Shown: one piece after another, positions 1 through 6,617 of the stretch
Layout of the letters: each line of letters starts with the position of its first letter
Numbering within the stretch: position 1 is the first letter of the stretch
Source of the DNA: DATKZS01 sp035527835 [NCBI: bacterium]
Lineage (GTDB): Bacteria > RBG-13-61-14
Reading direction: 5' to 3'
Assembly: GCA_035527835.1 (NCBI GenBank)
Contig: DATKZS010000170.1
Location: forward strand, 1-11,629
Length of the DNA stretch: 11,629 nt
Program-made: the position numbers and the translations under genes
The notes under the pieces: generated by a model
The model's input: the letters and a program-made list of their open reading frames with translations, nothing else
What the model was told of the DNA's origin: nothing
Database searches by the model: none

Positions 1-33
1 TTCCAACGTCACCTTGTACTTGATTGTCGGCAT
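1..33 (-). CDS. Transposase N-terminal fragment, probably IS630 family (partial)
   Basis: Only 11 residues are visible (MPTIKYKVTLE) from an ATG at 33-31, continuing past the left edge. A strong Shine-Dalgarno (AAGGAGG, complement of 40-46) lies 6 nt upstream, so this is a real translation start. The KYKVTL opening matches how many IS630 transposases begin, ahead of their helix-turn-helix DNA-binding domain; these enzymes cut and join DNA with a DDE catalytic core that would lie outside the window. The assignment rests on a very short peptide plus the insertion context. Some other protein beginning with a beta strand of this kind cannot be excluded. Confidence 0.4.
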   Translation of the reverse strand, partial: MPTIKYKVTLE

Positions 34-103
34 GGCGTTCCTCCTTCCCACAGAAAGGAATTATACGCCATTCTTTACGACATTTCAAAGTTGACATGAC
101 ACT
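1..103 (-). mobile_element. IS630-like insertion sequence, one end only (partial)
   Basis: Probable left end of an IS630/Tc1-mariner-type element running off the window. A transposase-like N-terminus starts about 70 nt inside it. Its presumed outer boundary falls in a CTAG (102-105), exactly where the adjacent DUF6883-like reading frame loses its family similarity. Known for the family: IS630 elements duplicate TA and several prefer CTAG. Read inward on the minus strand the end begins GTGTCATGTCAACTTTGAAA. The matching inverted end and second TA lie outside the window, so the element cannot be closed here. The boundary is inferred from gene truncation and target preference, not from an observed terminal repeat pair. 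Confidence 0.45.
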
Positions 104-366
104 AGGGGCCTGCGTCCATCCGGAGTTTCTAATTCTCCCTCAATCGTATACCTGGTTCCAAACTGATTTTCCTCAACAGTGGCCACCTCATTGACCGCAG
201 CATGGGTGACCAATGCCCTTGCCAAGCGGTCCCATCGCTCTGAAGAAAAGCCAAAACCAGAAAAGAACTCAGCCTTGCCGCGTCCCGTTCGATGGCTGGG
301 AGACAGCAGATAGCCGGCTATCTTATCCTTTTTGACTTCAGCTTGGTCTAATCCCGGCAGTTTCAT
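85..366 (-). pseudogene. DUF6883-like protein, C-terminus lost to IS insertion
   Basis: The 93-residue frame opens MKLPGLDQAEVKKDKIAGYL and continues through LSPSHRTGRGKAEFFSGFGF, a central HA-containing helix, then FGTRYTIEGELETPDGRRP. This order (YLLSP.H, KA.FF..FGF, FG.RY, TPDGR.P) resembles the small uncharacterised DUF6883 family as I remember it. Family members normally run on for roughly 15-20 residues after the PDGR motif, usually with a V.TVW-like strand. Here only LVSCQL follows before the stop, and those codons lie within the presumed IS end (102 and below). The gene therefore looks complete at its 5' end and cut at its 3' end. Only a weak ribosome site (AGGGAT) precedes the start. 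It follows the acyl-CoA ligase on the same strand after 66 nt. Its function is unknown. Confidence 0.6.
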
Positions 367-432
367 TTCTATCCCTAAAAGAGCGGGTCGCTATCCCCCA
401 CTGAACTTTTTACCTATAGAGTGGCGGTGTTT

Positions 433-2313
433 CTACCCCATCGCCTCCCCGAACATGGCCACGTCGGCCTCGTTGCCCTCGACCTGGATCATGCCGGAGT
501 TCATGCCGGTGAGCGCGTCCATCTTGCCCTCGATCAGCTTCCTGAGCGCGATGTCGGTCATCTTGACCACGGCGGTGGCGTCGGGGTCCTTGCCGGGCTT
601 GACCTCGATCTTGCCGTCGCCGATGACGAAGGTGGCGGCGCCGGAGGTCCCGCCGAAGATTTCATAGGCGACCTTGGCCTTCCAGGCCCCGGCCTTCTGC
701 GGGTTGAAGCGGCCGGCCATGGCCTTCCACACGATTTCGAGCGGCAGCGGGTCCACCTTCTCGTCCATGCGGAAGATGCCCTCGCCGTTCCGGAGCTTCC
801 GCTTCAGCGACTTGCCCACGGCGCTGGTCGGGATGCCGAGCACGAACTCGACCTCCTTGGGCACCTTGAAATCGGCCAGGTGCTTCTTGCAGTGCGCGAT
901 GATGAGGTCCGGGCTGAGCTCGTGGCCGATGTGCGGGACCACGAAGGCCTTGACCTCCTCCCCGGAAAGCTCGTCGGGCATCCCGATCACGGCCACGTCG
1001 TGAACGCCCGCGACCTGGCTGATCACCTCCTCGATCTCCTTGGGGTAGATGTTCTCGCCGCCCTTGATGATCATGTCCTTCTCGCGGTCCACGATGTAGA
1101 AGAAGCCATCGTCGTCCACCTTGCCCACGTCGCCGGTGTGCAGCCACCCGTCGCGCAGCGTCTTCTTCGTCTCCTCGTCCTTGCCGAAGTACTCCTTCAT
1201 CACGGCGGCGCCGCGGATCACGATCTCGCCCGCCTCGCCGGGCGGCAGCAGCTCCCCGTCCGGGCCCATGATCGCGACCTCCTGCCCGTCCAGGGCCGGG
1301 CCGATGGACCCGATCTTTTTCTTGCCGCCGCGGCGGTGCAGCGTGCTGGCCACGGTGGCCTCGGTCAGCCCGTAGCCCTCCAAAATCTCGAAGCCGAACT
1401 CCTTCTCGAAGCGGTTGATGGTCTCGACCGGCATGGGCGCGGCGCCGCAGACCCCGAACTTGAGCGACGACAGGTCGTGCTTTTTCACGGTGTCCTTGGC
1501 CTCCAGCAGGATCTTGTAAACCTTGGGCACGGCGGAGAAGAACTCGGGCTTCTCCTTTTCCACGGTGGGCCCGAACTCGCGCACGCTGAACCTCTTGAGC
1601 AGCGCGATCTTGAGGCCGCGGCTCACGGCGCTTAGCATGCTCATCATGGCGTTGACGTGGAACAGCGGCAAAAAGATGAGGCCCGCGTGCTGCACGCTCT
1701 CGTCCTCCCCTTCCGGCGGGTTCAGCGCGGTCCGAAGCGCCGCCATGACCGAGACCACGTTGCCGTGGGTGAGCAGCGCGCCCTTGGGCTTGCCCGTGGT
1801 GCCGGAGGTGTAGAAGATGAAGGAAAGGTCGGAGGGCGAGATTTTCACCTTCTTCAGCTTCACGCTCTCCTTGGCGACCAGGTCGGCGTACTTGAGGTTC
1901 CCGGCCGTGACCTCGGTCCCCAGCTCGATCACGTTCTTCACCGCCGCGAACTTGTCGCGCACCGAGGCCACCACCTTGCTAAGCGCGGTCTCGGTGATGA
2001 CGGCCACGCCCTTCGAGTCGTTCACCTGGTAGAGCAGCTCGTCGGGGGTGAGCTGGACGTTGACCGGGCCGCAGACGGCGCCGATCTTGAGGGCGGCCAG
2101 GCAGGCGACGAGCTGCTCGGGCCGGTTGACGAGGTGCACGTACACCACGTCGCCCTTTTTCACGCCGAGCTTGAGGAGCGCGTTGGCCAGGCGGTTGGCC
2201 TGTTCGTTGAACTGCCCGTAGGTCAGGTACTCGCCGTAATAAGCGACGTAAACCCAATCCGGCGTCTCGGCCGCGCGGCTCTCCACCATCTCCCTAATGT
2301 TCCTTGCATCCAT
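433..2313 (-). CDS. AMP-forming acyl-CoA ligase fused to SCP2 sterol-carrier domain
   Basis: A 626-residue class I adenylate-forming enzyme, which activates a fatty or other carboxylic acid to acyl-CoA through an acyl-AMP. Visible motifs: P-loop YTSGTTGKPKG (168-178), GYGLTEAT (313-320), HTGDVG (392-397), hinge region DREKDMIIKGGENIYPKEIE (409-428), and the PTSAVGK catalytic lysine loop (K501). About residues 518-626 form an added SCP2-like lipid-binding domain (FGGTSGAATFVIGDGKIEV, then PDATAVVKMTD). Most ligases of this type end near residue 510-560, so this is a fusion that could hand lipid substrate to the catalytic part. I chose the ATG at 2313 because AAAGGAGA sits 6 nt upstream and the protein then opens as the family does. 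An in-frame ATG at 2388 would add 25 unsupported residues. Substrate chain length cannot be read from sequence. Confidence 0.93.
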   Translation of the reverse strand: MDARNIREMVESRAAETPDWVYVAYYGEYLTYGQFNEQANRLANALLKLGVKKGDVVYVHLVNRPEQLVACLAALKIGAVCGPVNVQLTPDELLYQVNDSKGVAVITETALSKVVASVRDKFAAVKNVIELGTEVTAGNLKYADLVAKESVKLKKVKISPSDLSFIFYTSGTTGKPKGALLTHGNVVSVMAALRTALNPPEGEDESVQHAGLIFLPLFHVNAMMSMLSAVSRGLKIALLKRFSVREFGPTVEKEKPEFFSAVPKVYKILLEAKDTVKKHDLSSLKFGVCGAAPMPVETINRFEKEFGFEILEGYGLTEATVASTLHRRGGKKKIGSIGPALDGQEVAIMGPDGELLPPGEAGEIVIRGAAVMKEYFGKDEETKKTLRDGWLHTGDVGKVDDDGFFYIVDREKDMIIKGGENIYPKEIEEVISQVAGVHDVAVIGMPDELSGEEVKAFVVPHIGHELSPDLIIAHCKKHLADFKVPKEVEFVLGIPTSAVGKSLKRKLRNGEGIFRMDEKVDPLPLEIVWKAMAGRFNPQKAGAWKAKVAYEIFGGTSGAATFVIGDGKIEVKPGKDPDATAVVKMTDIALRKLIEGKMDALTGMNSGMIQVEGNEADVAMFGEAMG

Positions 2314-2458
2314 GTCACGTCTCCTTTCCGAATGGCTGGTTTCCAACTGATTGACCGGGGCCCAAAGGCGTGACTTATTACTTAGCAAAATTCGGGGCGT
2401 GGTTCCAATTAGTGGTTTGACCTGTTATAAAGGGGCAACTTCCGGGGCTGGCAAGGAT

Positions 2459-2542
2459 TGGTTTCGCACAGAGGCACGGAGAACACAGAGAAAAAATAAT
2501 GTAAAAAATTCTCTGTGTTCTCCGTGCCTCTGTGCGAAACCA
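2459..2542. repeat. Perfect 34-bp inverted repeat, CAGAG family (copy 1)
   Basis: Arms 2459-2492 and 2509-2542 are perfect reverse complements around a 16-nt loop made only of A, T and one G. The 5' arm is built from near-copies of an 8-9 nt unit: ACAGAGGC, ACGGAGAAC, ACAGAG. There is no U-tract directly after the stem, so it is not a standard intrinsic terminator. It lies between two divergent genes. A related copy is at 8999-9073. The type resembles intergenic palindromes scattered through many deltaproteobacterial and candidate-phylum genomes; its function is unknown. Confidence 0.95.
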
Positions 2543-2604
2543 GAACTCTTCCCATCAACCCATGCTTTTTAACAGCAAGGAAAATGGCGCGGCGCGCGGG
2601 GAAT

Positions 2605-2613
2605 TGGTATAAT
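2605..2613 (+). promoter_or_regulatory. Extended -10 promoter for a leaderless methyltransferase mRNA
   Basis: The sequence TGGTATAAT is a full extended -10 element (TG, one base, TATAAT at 2608-2613). The expected transcription start, about 7 nt downstream, falls on or next to the GTG at 2621. There is no room for a Shine-Dalgarno site, which implies a leaderless mRNA. A -35 box at 17-nt spacing (2585-2590, TGGCGC) is poor, which extended -10 promoters tolerate. Confidence 0.6.
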
Positions 2614-2620
2614 CCGTTTC

Positions 2621-3442
2621 GTGAGCATCGTTGATAAAATCCGGGCTGCGCTCGGCGGCAAAGAGGCCGCGCCGGACGCGGAGGCGCCGGTGGAGTTGTG
2701 GAGCCCGAAGCTGGGTGAGGACTACAAGAGCTTCTGGGACAACATGGCCAAGGACCGGGCGGGCGCGTATCTGGCGGTGGCGGGCGAGCCGTTCGGCCGG
2801 CCGGCGACGGAGGAGAGCCTGTCGGCGCACGGCAAGGACACGGCCGCGATCATCGCGAAGGTGCTGTCCATCGGGAAGGATGACCGGGTGCTGGAGGTCG
2901 GGGTTGGGGTGGGCCGGATCGCCGAGCACGTGGCGCCATTGTGCCGGAGCTTCACCGGGACCGACATCGCCGAGAACATGATCAAGTTCGCGCGCGAGCG
3001 GATGAAGGGCCGGGATAATGTCACGCTGGTGTCCCGCGACCGGAGCGACCTGGCCCCTTTTCCGGACGCGAGCTTTGACAAGATTTATTTGCAAGTGGTG
3101 CTGATCCACCTGGACCGCGAGGACGCGTTCCATTACATGCGGGAGGCGTATCGCGCGCTGGCGCCCAAGGGGCTGGCGTGGTTCCAGTTCTACAACCTGC
3201 TGCATCCGAAGGGGTTCAAGGAGTTCCGGTTCGCGGTGGACTACATGGTGGAGAAGGGGCAAAAGACGCGGGGCCGGGTGCACTGCTACACGGCGGCCGA
3301 GGTCAGGGAGCTGGTGACGCGGGCGGGGTTCAGGGTCCGGGAGGACCTGTCGCACCTTGGGGAGCGGGAGCAGAAATTCGGCTTCCAGATTCCGGACACG
3401 GACTGGGAGTTTTATTTGATCGCGGTGGGGGAGAGGCCTTAA
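2621..3442 (+). CDS. Class I SAM-dependent methyltransferase
   Basis: A 273-residue protein with a Rossmann methyltransferase core. The SAM-binding glycine motif VLEVGVGVGR is at 90-99, the acidic residue after strand 2 is D115 (FTGTDIAENM), and the post-catalytic strand is FDKIYLQVVLIHL (152-164). About 70 residues precede the core and the C-terminus is an added beta segment. The methyl acceptor is not evident. Its position 1 nt before a glycosyltransferase suggests a sugar or glycolipid substrate, but that is inference. The start is GTG at 2621, directly behind an extended -10 box with no ribosome site. No other start codon gives a better family-like opening. Confidence 0.9.
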   Translation: MSIVDKIRAALGGKEAAPDAEAPVELWSPKLGEDYKSFWDNMAKDRAGAYLAVAGEPFGRPATEESLSAHGKDTAAIIAKVLSIGKDDRVLEVGVGVGRIAEHVAPLCRSFTGTDIAENMIKFARERMKGRDNVTLVSRDRSDLAPFPDASFDKIYLQVVLIHLDREDAFHYMREAYRALAPKGLAWFQFYNLLHPKGFKEFRFAVDYMVEKGQKTRGRVHCYTAAEVRELVTRAGFRVREDLSHLGEREQKFGFQIPDTDWEFYLIAVGERP

Positions 3443-3443
3443 G

Positions 3444-4409
3444 GTGGCGGCGCCGATCGCCAGCGTGGTGATCCCGAGCTTGAACGGGGGATCGCGCTTC
3501 CGGACCTGCCTGGATGCGGTGGCGGCGCAGGAGTTGCCCGGCGGGTTCGAGATTATTGTGATAGACTCTGGATCGGACGACGGGAGCGCGGAGCTGGCCG
3601 GGCAATACGGCCGGGTGATCCGGATCGCCCGCGCCGAGTTTAACCATGGCCTCACCCGGAACCGGGCGATCGGCTCTGCCGCGGGCCGGGCGGTGGCGCT
3701 GCTCACGCAGGACGCGGTGCCGGTGGGGAAGGAGTGGCTGCGGCCGCTGGTGGAAGCGGCGCTCGAACCGGGAGTGGCCGGCGCGTACAGCCGCCAGGTC
3801 CCGCGGCCGGACTGCCCGCCGTTCATCAAGGCGCGGCTGACGCGGTGGATGGCGGGCCGGACCGAGCGGGAGGTGAAAAGGCTTCTCGACGAGGCTGAGC
3901 TGATGGCGCTCCCGGTGCTGGAGCGCATCCGGCGGCTGTCGTTCGACAACGTGAGCTCGTGCCTCAGGAAAGAGGCGTGGGAGAAGCGCCCGTTTCTTGA
4001 GCGCCGGTTCGGGGAGGACGCGGCGTGGGCACGGGAGGTGCTGCTGGCCGGGTACGCGCTGGTGTACGAGCCGGCGTCGGTGGTCGAGCACTCGCACGCG
4101 AACTCCTTGTGGTACGAGTTCAAGCGGGTGTACCTGGACCACCGCAACTGGCGGGAGGTGGCCGGGGGCGCGCTGTTCAATAATCCGCTCGAGGTCTTGC
4201 AGGCGAGCTGGAACGGCGTGGGCGAGCGGTGGCAAGAGCTCGGGGAGCAGGACGTGCGGGGGGCGGCGCTGTGGTATTGGCGGGCGTATGCGCTGCCGTG
4301 GTCGTTCAGCCAGAACGCGGCGCAGTTCCTGGGCGCCCGGTCCATGAAGGCGGCGCGGAAGTTCAAGTGGTGGGAGCGGGTGGACGATTTTTTGGCCCGA
4401 GGGGTATGA
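3444..4409 (+). CDS. Family 2 glycosyltransferase, rhamnosyltransferase-like
   Basis: A 321-residue GT-A fold enzyme transferring a sugar from a nucleotide donor, probably on the cytoplasmic side. The N-terminal strand is VVIPSLNGG (8-16), and the nucleotide-binding acidic motif is DSGSDDGS (41-48). FNHGLTRNRA (66-75) followed by LTQDAVP (87-93) is the signature of rhamnosyltransferase-type GT2 proteins, where TQDA stands in the place of DXD. SFDNVSSCLRKEAW (166-179), the ED pair at 191-192 and VVEHSHAN (213-220) complete the acceptor side. The GTG start is 1 nt after the methyltransferase stop, with a purine-rich GGGGAGAGG upstream, so the two are almost certainly co-transcribed. The donor sugar is not proven. 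Confidence 0.9.
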   Translation: MAAPIASVVIPSLNGGSRFRTCLDAVAAQELPGGFEIIVIDSGSDDGSAELAGQYGRVIRIARAEFNHGLTRNRAIGSAAGRAVALLTQDAVPVGKEWLRPLVEAALEPGVAGAYSRQVPRPDCPPFIKARLTRWMAGRTEREVKRLLDEAELMALPVLERIRRLSFDNVSSCLRKEAWEKRPFLERRFGEDAAWAREVLLAGYALVYEPASVVEHSHANSLWYEFKRVYLDHRNWREVAGGALFNNPLEVLQASWNGVGERWQELGEQDVRGAALWYWRAYALPWSFSQNAAQFLGARSMKAARKFKWWERVDDFLARGV

Positions 4410-4424
4410 TGGACAAATATCTTT

Positions 4425-4509
4425 CAGACAGGATTAACAGGATTTACAGGATAAAAACAAGAAAAAGTGCTTCCTCTTATTATCCTGTAAATCCTGTTAA
4501 TCCTGTCTG
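4425..4509. repeat. Perfect 30-bp inverted repeat, ACAGGATT family (copy 1)
   Basis: Arms 4425-4454 and 4480-4509 are exact reverse complements around a 25-nt loop. The 5' arm is three near-copies of a 9-nt unit: ACAGGATTA, ACAGGATTT, ACAGGAT. It fills most of the gap between the two glycosyltransferase genes. In the reading frame of the GT4 gene's strand it would be translated as NPVNPV-like peptide, which is an artefact. A decayed relative lies at 7181-7259. No U-tract follows the stem, so terminator function is not evident. Confidence 0.95.
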
Positions 4510-4532
4510 CAAATTCTCCAGGTATAAATAGA

Positions 4533-5831
4533 ATGCGCATCGTTTATGTCACCCAGAGTTATCCGCCGGAGCGGGTGGGCGGCGTCGAGGTTTACGTCAA
4601 GGGCCTGGCGCGCGAGCTCAGCCGCGGTCACGAGGTTTTCGTGTTCAGCCGGGGGCTGAAGTCCGGGCTTGGGCACGGCGAGGTCTATGAAAGCGACGAC
4701 GGGCCGGTGCGGGTGACGCGGGTGCACGTTGACCTTGGCCGGGTCAATGAGTTCCGCGACAAGTACATGCGGCCGTGGCTCACGGGCCTGTTCCGGGAGT
4801 ATTTGAAGCGGATCGGTCCGGACGTGGTGCACGTCCAGCACCTGGGCGGGATGAGCCTGGACATGGTGCGCGCGGCGGCCGAGCTGGGAGCGCCGGTGGT
4901 GATGACGCTCAGCGACCATCAGCCCTATTGCCCGCGCGGGCAGCGGATCCGGAACGACAAGCGGGTGTGCAAGAAGATCGTACCGGACGAGTGCCTGGAG
5001 TGCCTGAAGCCGCAGACCGTGGGCATCCACGGCCGGCCGGGCAAGCTCGCGGCCTACCTGATGGGCAAGGCGAAGGGGAAGGAGATGCTGGAGCGGATGC
5101 GGGAGGACATCGCGGAGCAGTTCGGATCGGTCTCGTGCTTCATCATGCCCTCCGAGTCTCACCGGCGGATCATGGTGGAGGAGGGGGTGCCGGGGGAGCG
5201 GTCGCGGGTGCTGGCTTACGGTCTCGACCTGTCCGAGCTGGACAAGGTGCCGCGGCGGCCGGCCGGGGAGCCGGTGCGCAAGTTCGGCTACCTGGGCACG
5301 CTGATCCCGTCGAAGGGAGTGGAGGACGTGATCCGGGCGTTCAAGAAGCTGAAGACGCCCGGCTGCTCCCTGCACATGCACGGGGAGGCGGTCCCGTACC
5401 ACGGAATCACGGACTATGACAAGCGTTTGGTCGAGCTCGCCCGGAGCACGGAGATCAGCTTTTACGGGGCCTACCAGCCGGCGGACCTGCCGCGGGTGCT
5501 GGCCACGGTGGACGCGATCATCATGCCGTCGCGGTGGTACGAGTCGTACGGGATCACCATCCGGGAGGCCTTCCGGGCGAGGCGGCCGGTGATCGTGTCG
5601 GACGTGGGCGCGTTTTCCGAGGCGGTGGAGCACGAGGTGAACGGGCTCACGTTCCGGCCGGGCGACGTGTTCGAGCTGGCGGCGGCCATGGACCGCCTGG
5701 CGGGCGACCCGGCGCTGGCCGACAAGTTCGCGGCGGCCGGCGGGCCCATCGAGGGGCTCGCGGAGCACGCGGCCAAGCTGATCGAGGTGTATGAAGGGGC
5801 GAGGTCCTCAATGCAGTCCGAAAAGAAATGA
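4533..5831 (+). CDS. Family 4 (group 1) glycosyltransferase
   Basis: A 432-residue GT-B fold retaining glycosyltransferase. The N-terminal domain opens MRIVYVTQSYPPERVGGVEV, with the paired glycines (16-17) before the first helix. A cysteine cluster (C133, C146, C154, C157) around the DHQPYCPRG loop matches a GT4 subgroup and may bind metal. The C-terminal nucleotide-sugar domain begins at FGYLGTLIPSKG (251-262), and the EX7E motif is E337/E345 in ESYGITIREAF. It follows the GT2 gene on the same strand after 123 nt holding a hairpin, so it may belong to the same glycan pathway. No good ribosome site precedes the ATG; TATAAA (4523-4528) lies 4 nt upstream and could act as a -10 for a leaderless transcript, though more weakly than at the methyltransferase. 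Confidence 0.93.
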   Translation: MRIVYVTQSYPPERVGGVEVYVKGLARELSRGHEVFVFSRGLKSGLGHGEVYESDDGPVRVTRVHVDLGRVNEFRDKYMRPWLTGLFREYLKRIGPDVVHVQHLGGMSLDMVRAAAELGAPVVMTLSDHQPYCPRGQRIRNDKRVCKKIVPDECLECLKPQTVGIHGRPGKLAAYLMGKAKGKEMLERMREDIAEQFGSVSCFIMPSESHRRIMVEEGVPGERSRVLAYGLDLSELDKVPRRPAGEPVRKFGYLGTLIPSKGVEDVIRAFKKLKTPGCSLHMHGEAVPYHGITDYDKRLVELARSTEISFYGAYQPADLPRVLATVDAIIMPSRWYESYGITIREAFRARRPVIVSDVGAFSEAVEHEVNGLTFRPGDVFELAAAMDRLAGDPALADKFAAAGGPIEGLAEHAAKLIEVYEGARSSMQSEKK

Positions 5832-5910
5832 GCCGCAGATGAACGCAGATGAACACAGATAAGAAAATATATTTCCTTTTTATCTGCGTTCATCTGCGTT
5901 CATCTGCGGC
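5832..5910. repeat. Near-perfect 34-bp inverted repeat, CGCAGATGAA family
   Basis: Arms 5832-5865 and 5877-5910 pair along their length with one A-C mismatch and one G-U pair. The 5' arm is three copies of a 10-nt unit: CGCAGATGAA, CGCAGATGAA, CACAGAT. The mismatch comes from the third unit, which has CAC where the 3' arm still specifies CGC. The repeat starts on the base right after the GT4 stop codon and ends in a run of seven A. With no U-tract downstream it does not look like a terminator for the plus-strand gene. Confidence 0.95.
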
Positions 5911-5958
5911 AAAAAAACAAACTCCAACATTCTTGTCGCCAAAACAATTGGACGGTGA

Positions 5959-6495
5959 ATGATGCCGGGAGATGAAAAGGGCTACGTGCAGGTCTACACC
6001 GGGGCCGGCAAGGGCAAGACCACGGCGGCGCTGGGGATGTGCCTGCGGGCGGCGGGCCACGGGCTGACCTCGCATATCATCCAGTTCATGAAGGGCCGGA
6101 TTGATTACGGCGAGCTCGAGGCGGTGAAGCGCTTCGAGGGGTTGATAAAGCTCACGCAGGGCGGGCGGGAATGCTTTGTTTCCAAGAGCTGCCCGGACCC
6201 GGAGGACAAGAGGCTCGCCCAGGAGACGCTGAAGCTGGCGCGGGAGGCGATGCGGGAGGGCAAGGTTGACATCCTGGTGCTGGACGAGATCAACGTGGCG
6301 CTCGACTTCGGGCTGATCGAGCTGGAAGACGTGCTCGGTCTGATCCGGGAGAAGCCGGAGCGGATGGAGCTGGTGCTGACCGGCCGCAACGCTCATCCGA
6401 AAGTTATCGAGGCCGCGGACCTGGTGACGGAGATGCGGGAGGTCAAGCACTACTGGGAAAAGGGCGTGACGGCGCGGACGGGCATAGAATGCTGA
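5959..6495 (+). CDS. cobO: Cob(I)alamin/cob(I)yrinic acid a,c-diamide adenosyltransferase
   Basis: A 178-residue CobO/BtuR-type (CobA of Salmonella) ATP:corrinoid adenosyltransferase, which attaches the 5'-deoxyadenosyl group to reduced cobalt and yields coenzyme B12. The P-loop GAGKGKTT (15-22), VLDEINVALDFG (107-118), LVLTGRNAHPKVIEAADLVT (138-157) and the closing VKHYWEKGVTARTGIE (163-178) are all family landmarks, and the length is typical. Two ATGs are adjacent (5959 and 5962); GGTGA abuts the first, so either may be used. Two genes downstream lies an adenosylcobalamin-dependent mutase, the obvious consumer of the product. No other B12 synthesis gene is in view, so a role in salvage or cofactor maturation is plausible. 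Confidence 0.95.
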   Translation: MMPGDEKGYVQVYTGAGKGKTTAALGMCLRAAGHGLTSHIIQFMKGRIDYGELEAVKRFEGLIKLTQGGRECFVSKSCPDPEDKRLAQETLKLAREAMREGKVDILVLDEINVALDFGLIELEDVLGLIREKPERMELVLTGRNAHPKVIEAADLVTEMREVKHYWEKGVTARTGIEC

Positions 6496-6500
6496 GATTT

Positions 6501-6553
6501 TCGGTAGGCCCGACACTCTTGTCGGGCGGCGCGGAACAAGAGTGGCCTACCGA
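6501..6553. repeat. Bistable inverted repeat, TCGGTAGGCC family
   Basis: The outer arms 6501-6522 and 6536-6553 are reverse complements except for a 4-nt insertion (CGAC, 6510-6513) in the left arm. The left arm also forms a compact hairpin of its own: 6508-6515 (GCCCGACA) pairs with 6520-6527 (TGTCGGGC) around a CTCT tetraloop. The two folds share bases and exclude each other. The sequence lies between cobO and the PH-like membrane gene and is unrelated to the other repeat families in the window. No U-tract follows. Confidence 0.85.
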
Positions 6554-6617
6554 TGAGCAAATATTTACGTCGCGATGTACGGCAACCAGCAGCCAGGGAG
6601 AGGGCGGGGTAGTGGAC

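Larger units (their letters stand above)
2314..2620. other. Divergent intergenic region with hairpin and promoter motifs
   Basis: This 307-nt gap separates the leftward acyl-CoA ligase from the rightward methyltransferase. It holds the ligase ribosome site (complement of about 2321-2328), a 34-bp perfect hairpin (2459-2542) and an extended -10 motif directly before the methyltransferase. A second TG-N-TATAAA motif (2423-2431) faces right upstream of the hairpin; its -35 region is poor, and if active it would put the hairpin in a long leader. I see no convincing -10/-35 pair for the ligase on the minus strand and no credible gene. Confidence 0.6.

Noticed and set aside
421-1635. Long open frame opposite the acyl-CoA ligase
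   Set aside because: Composition is skewed to L, A, H, D, V as expected for the antisense of a GC-rich gene; the minus strand encodes a complete, motif-rich enzyme.
2314-2388. 25-residue N-terminal extension of the acyl-CoA ligase
   Set aside because: A good AAAGGAGA site precedes the ATG at 2313, and the extension contains no ligase motif.
2417-2431. TTGACC followed by TATAAA as a promoter
   Set aside because: Spacer is only 3 nt, far from the required 16-18; only the TG-N-TATAAA part could count as an extended -10, and that is weak evidence.
2351-2572. Small plus-strand frame in the divergent gap
   Set aside because: Half of its residues are translated from the 2459-2542 hairpin; it has no ribosome site and no family features.
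2555-4366. 603-codon minus-strand open frame across the methyltransferase and GT2 genes
   Set aside because: It spans the antisense of two genes with clear motifs and has low-complexity R/S/P/H content; GC-rich third positions keep it open.
4497-5768. Long minus-strand frame opposite the GT4 gene
   Set aside because: Antisense shadow rich in R, H, P and L with no recognisable domain; the GT4 gene has the EX7E and glycine motifs.
5832-5910. CRISPR array from the repeated CGCAGATGAA units
   Set aside because: Units are 10 nt with no spacers and form an inverted, not direct, arrangement; no cas gene is nearby.
6489-6617. N-terminal extension of the PH-like membrane protein
   Set aside because: Would be translated through the bistable repeat at 6501-6553, and the start overlaps the end of cobO; the ATG at 6618 gives a natural membrane-protein opening.
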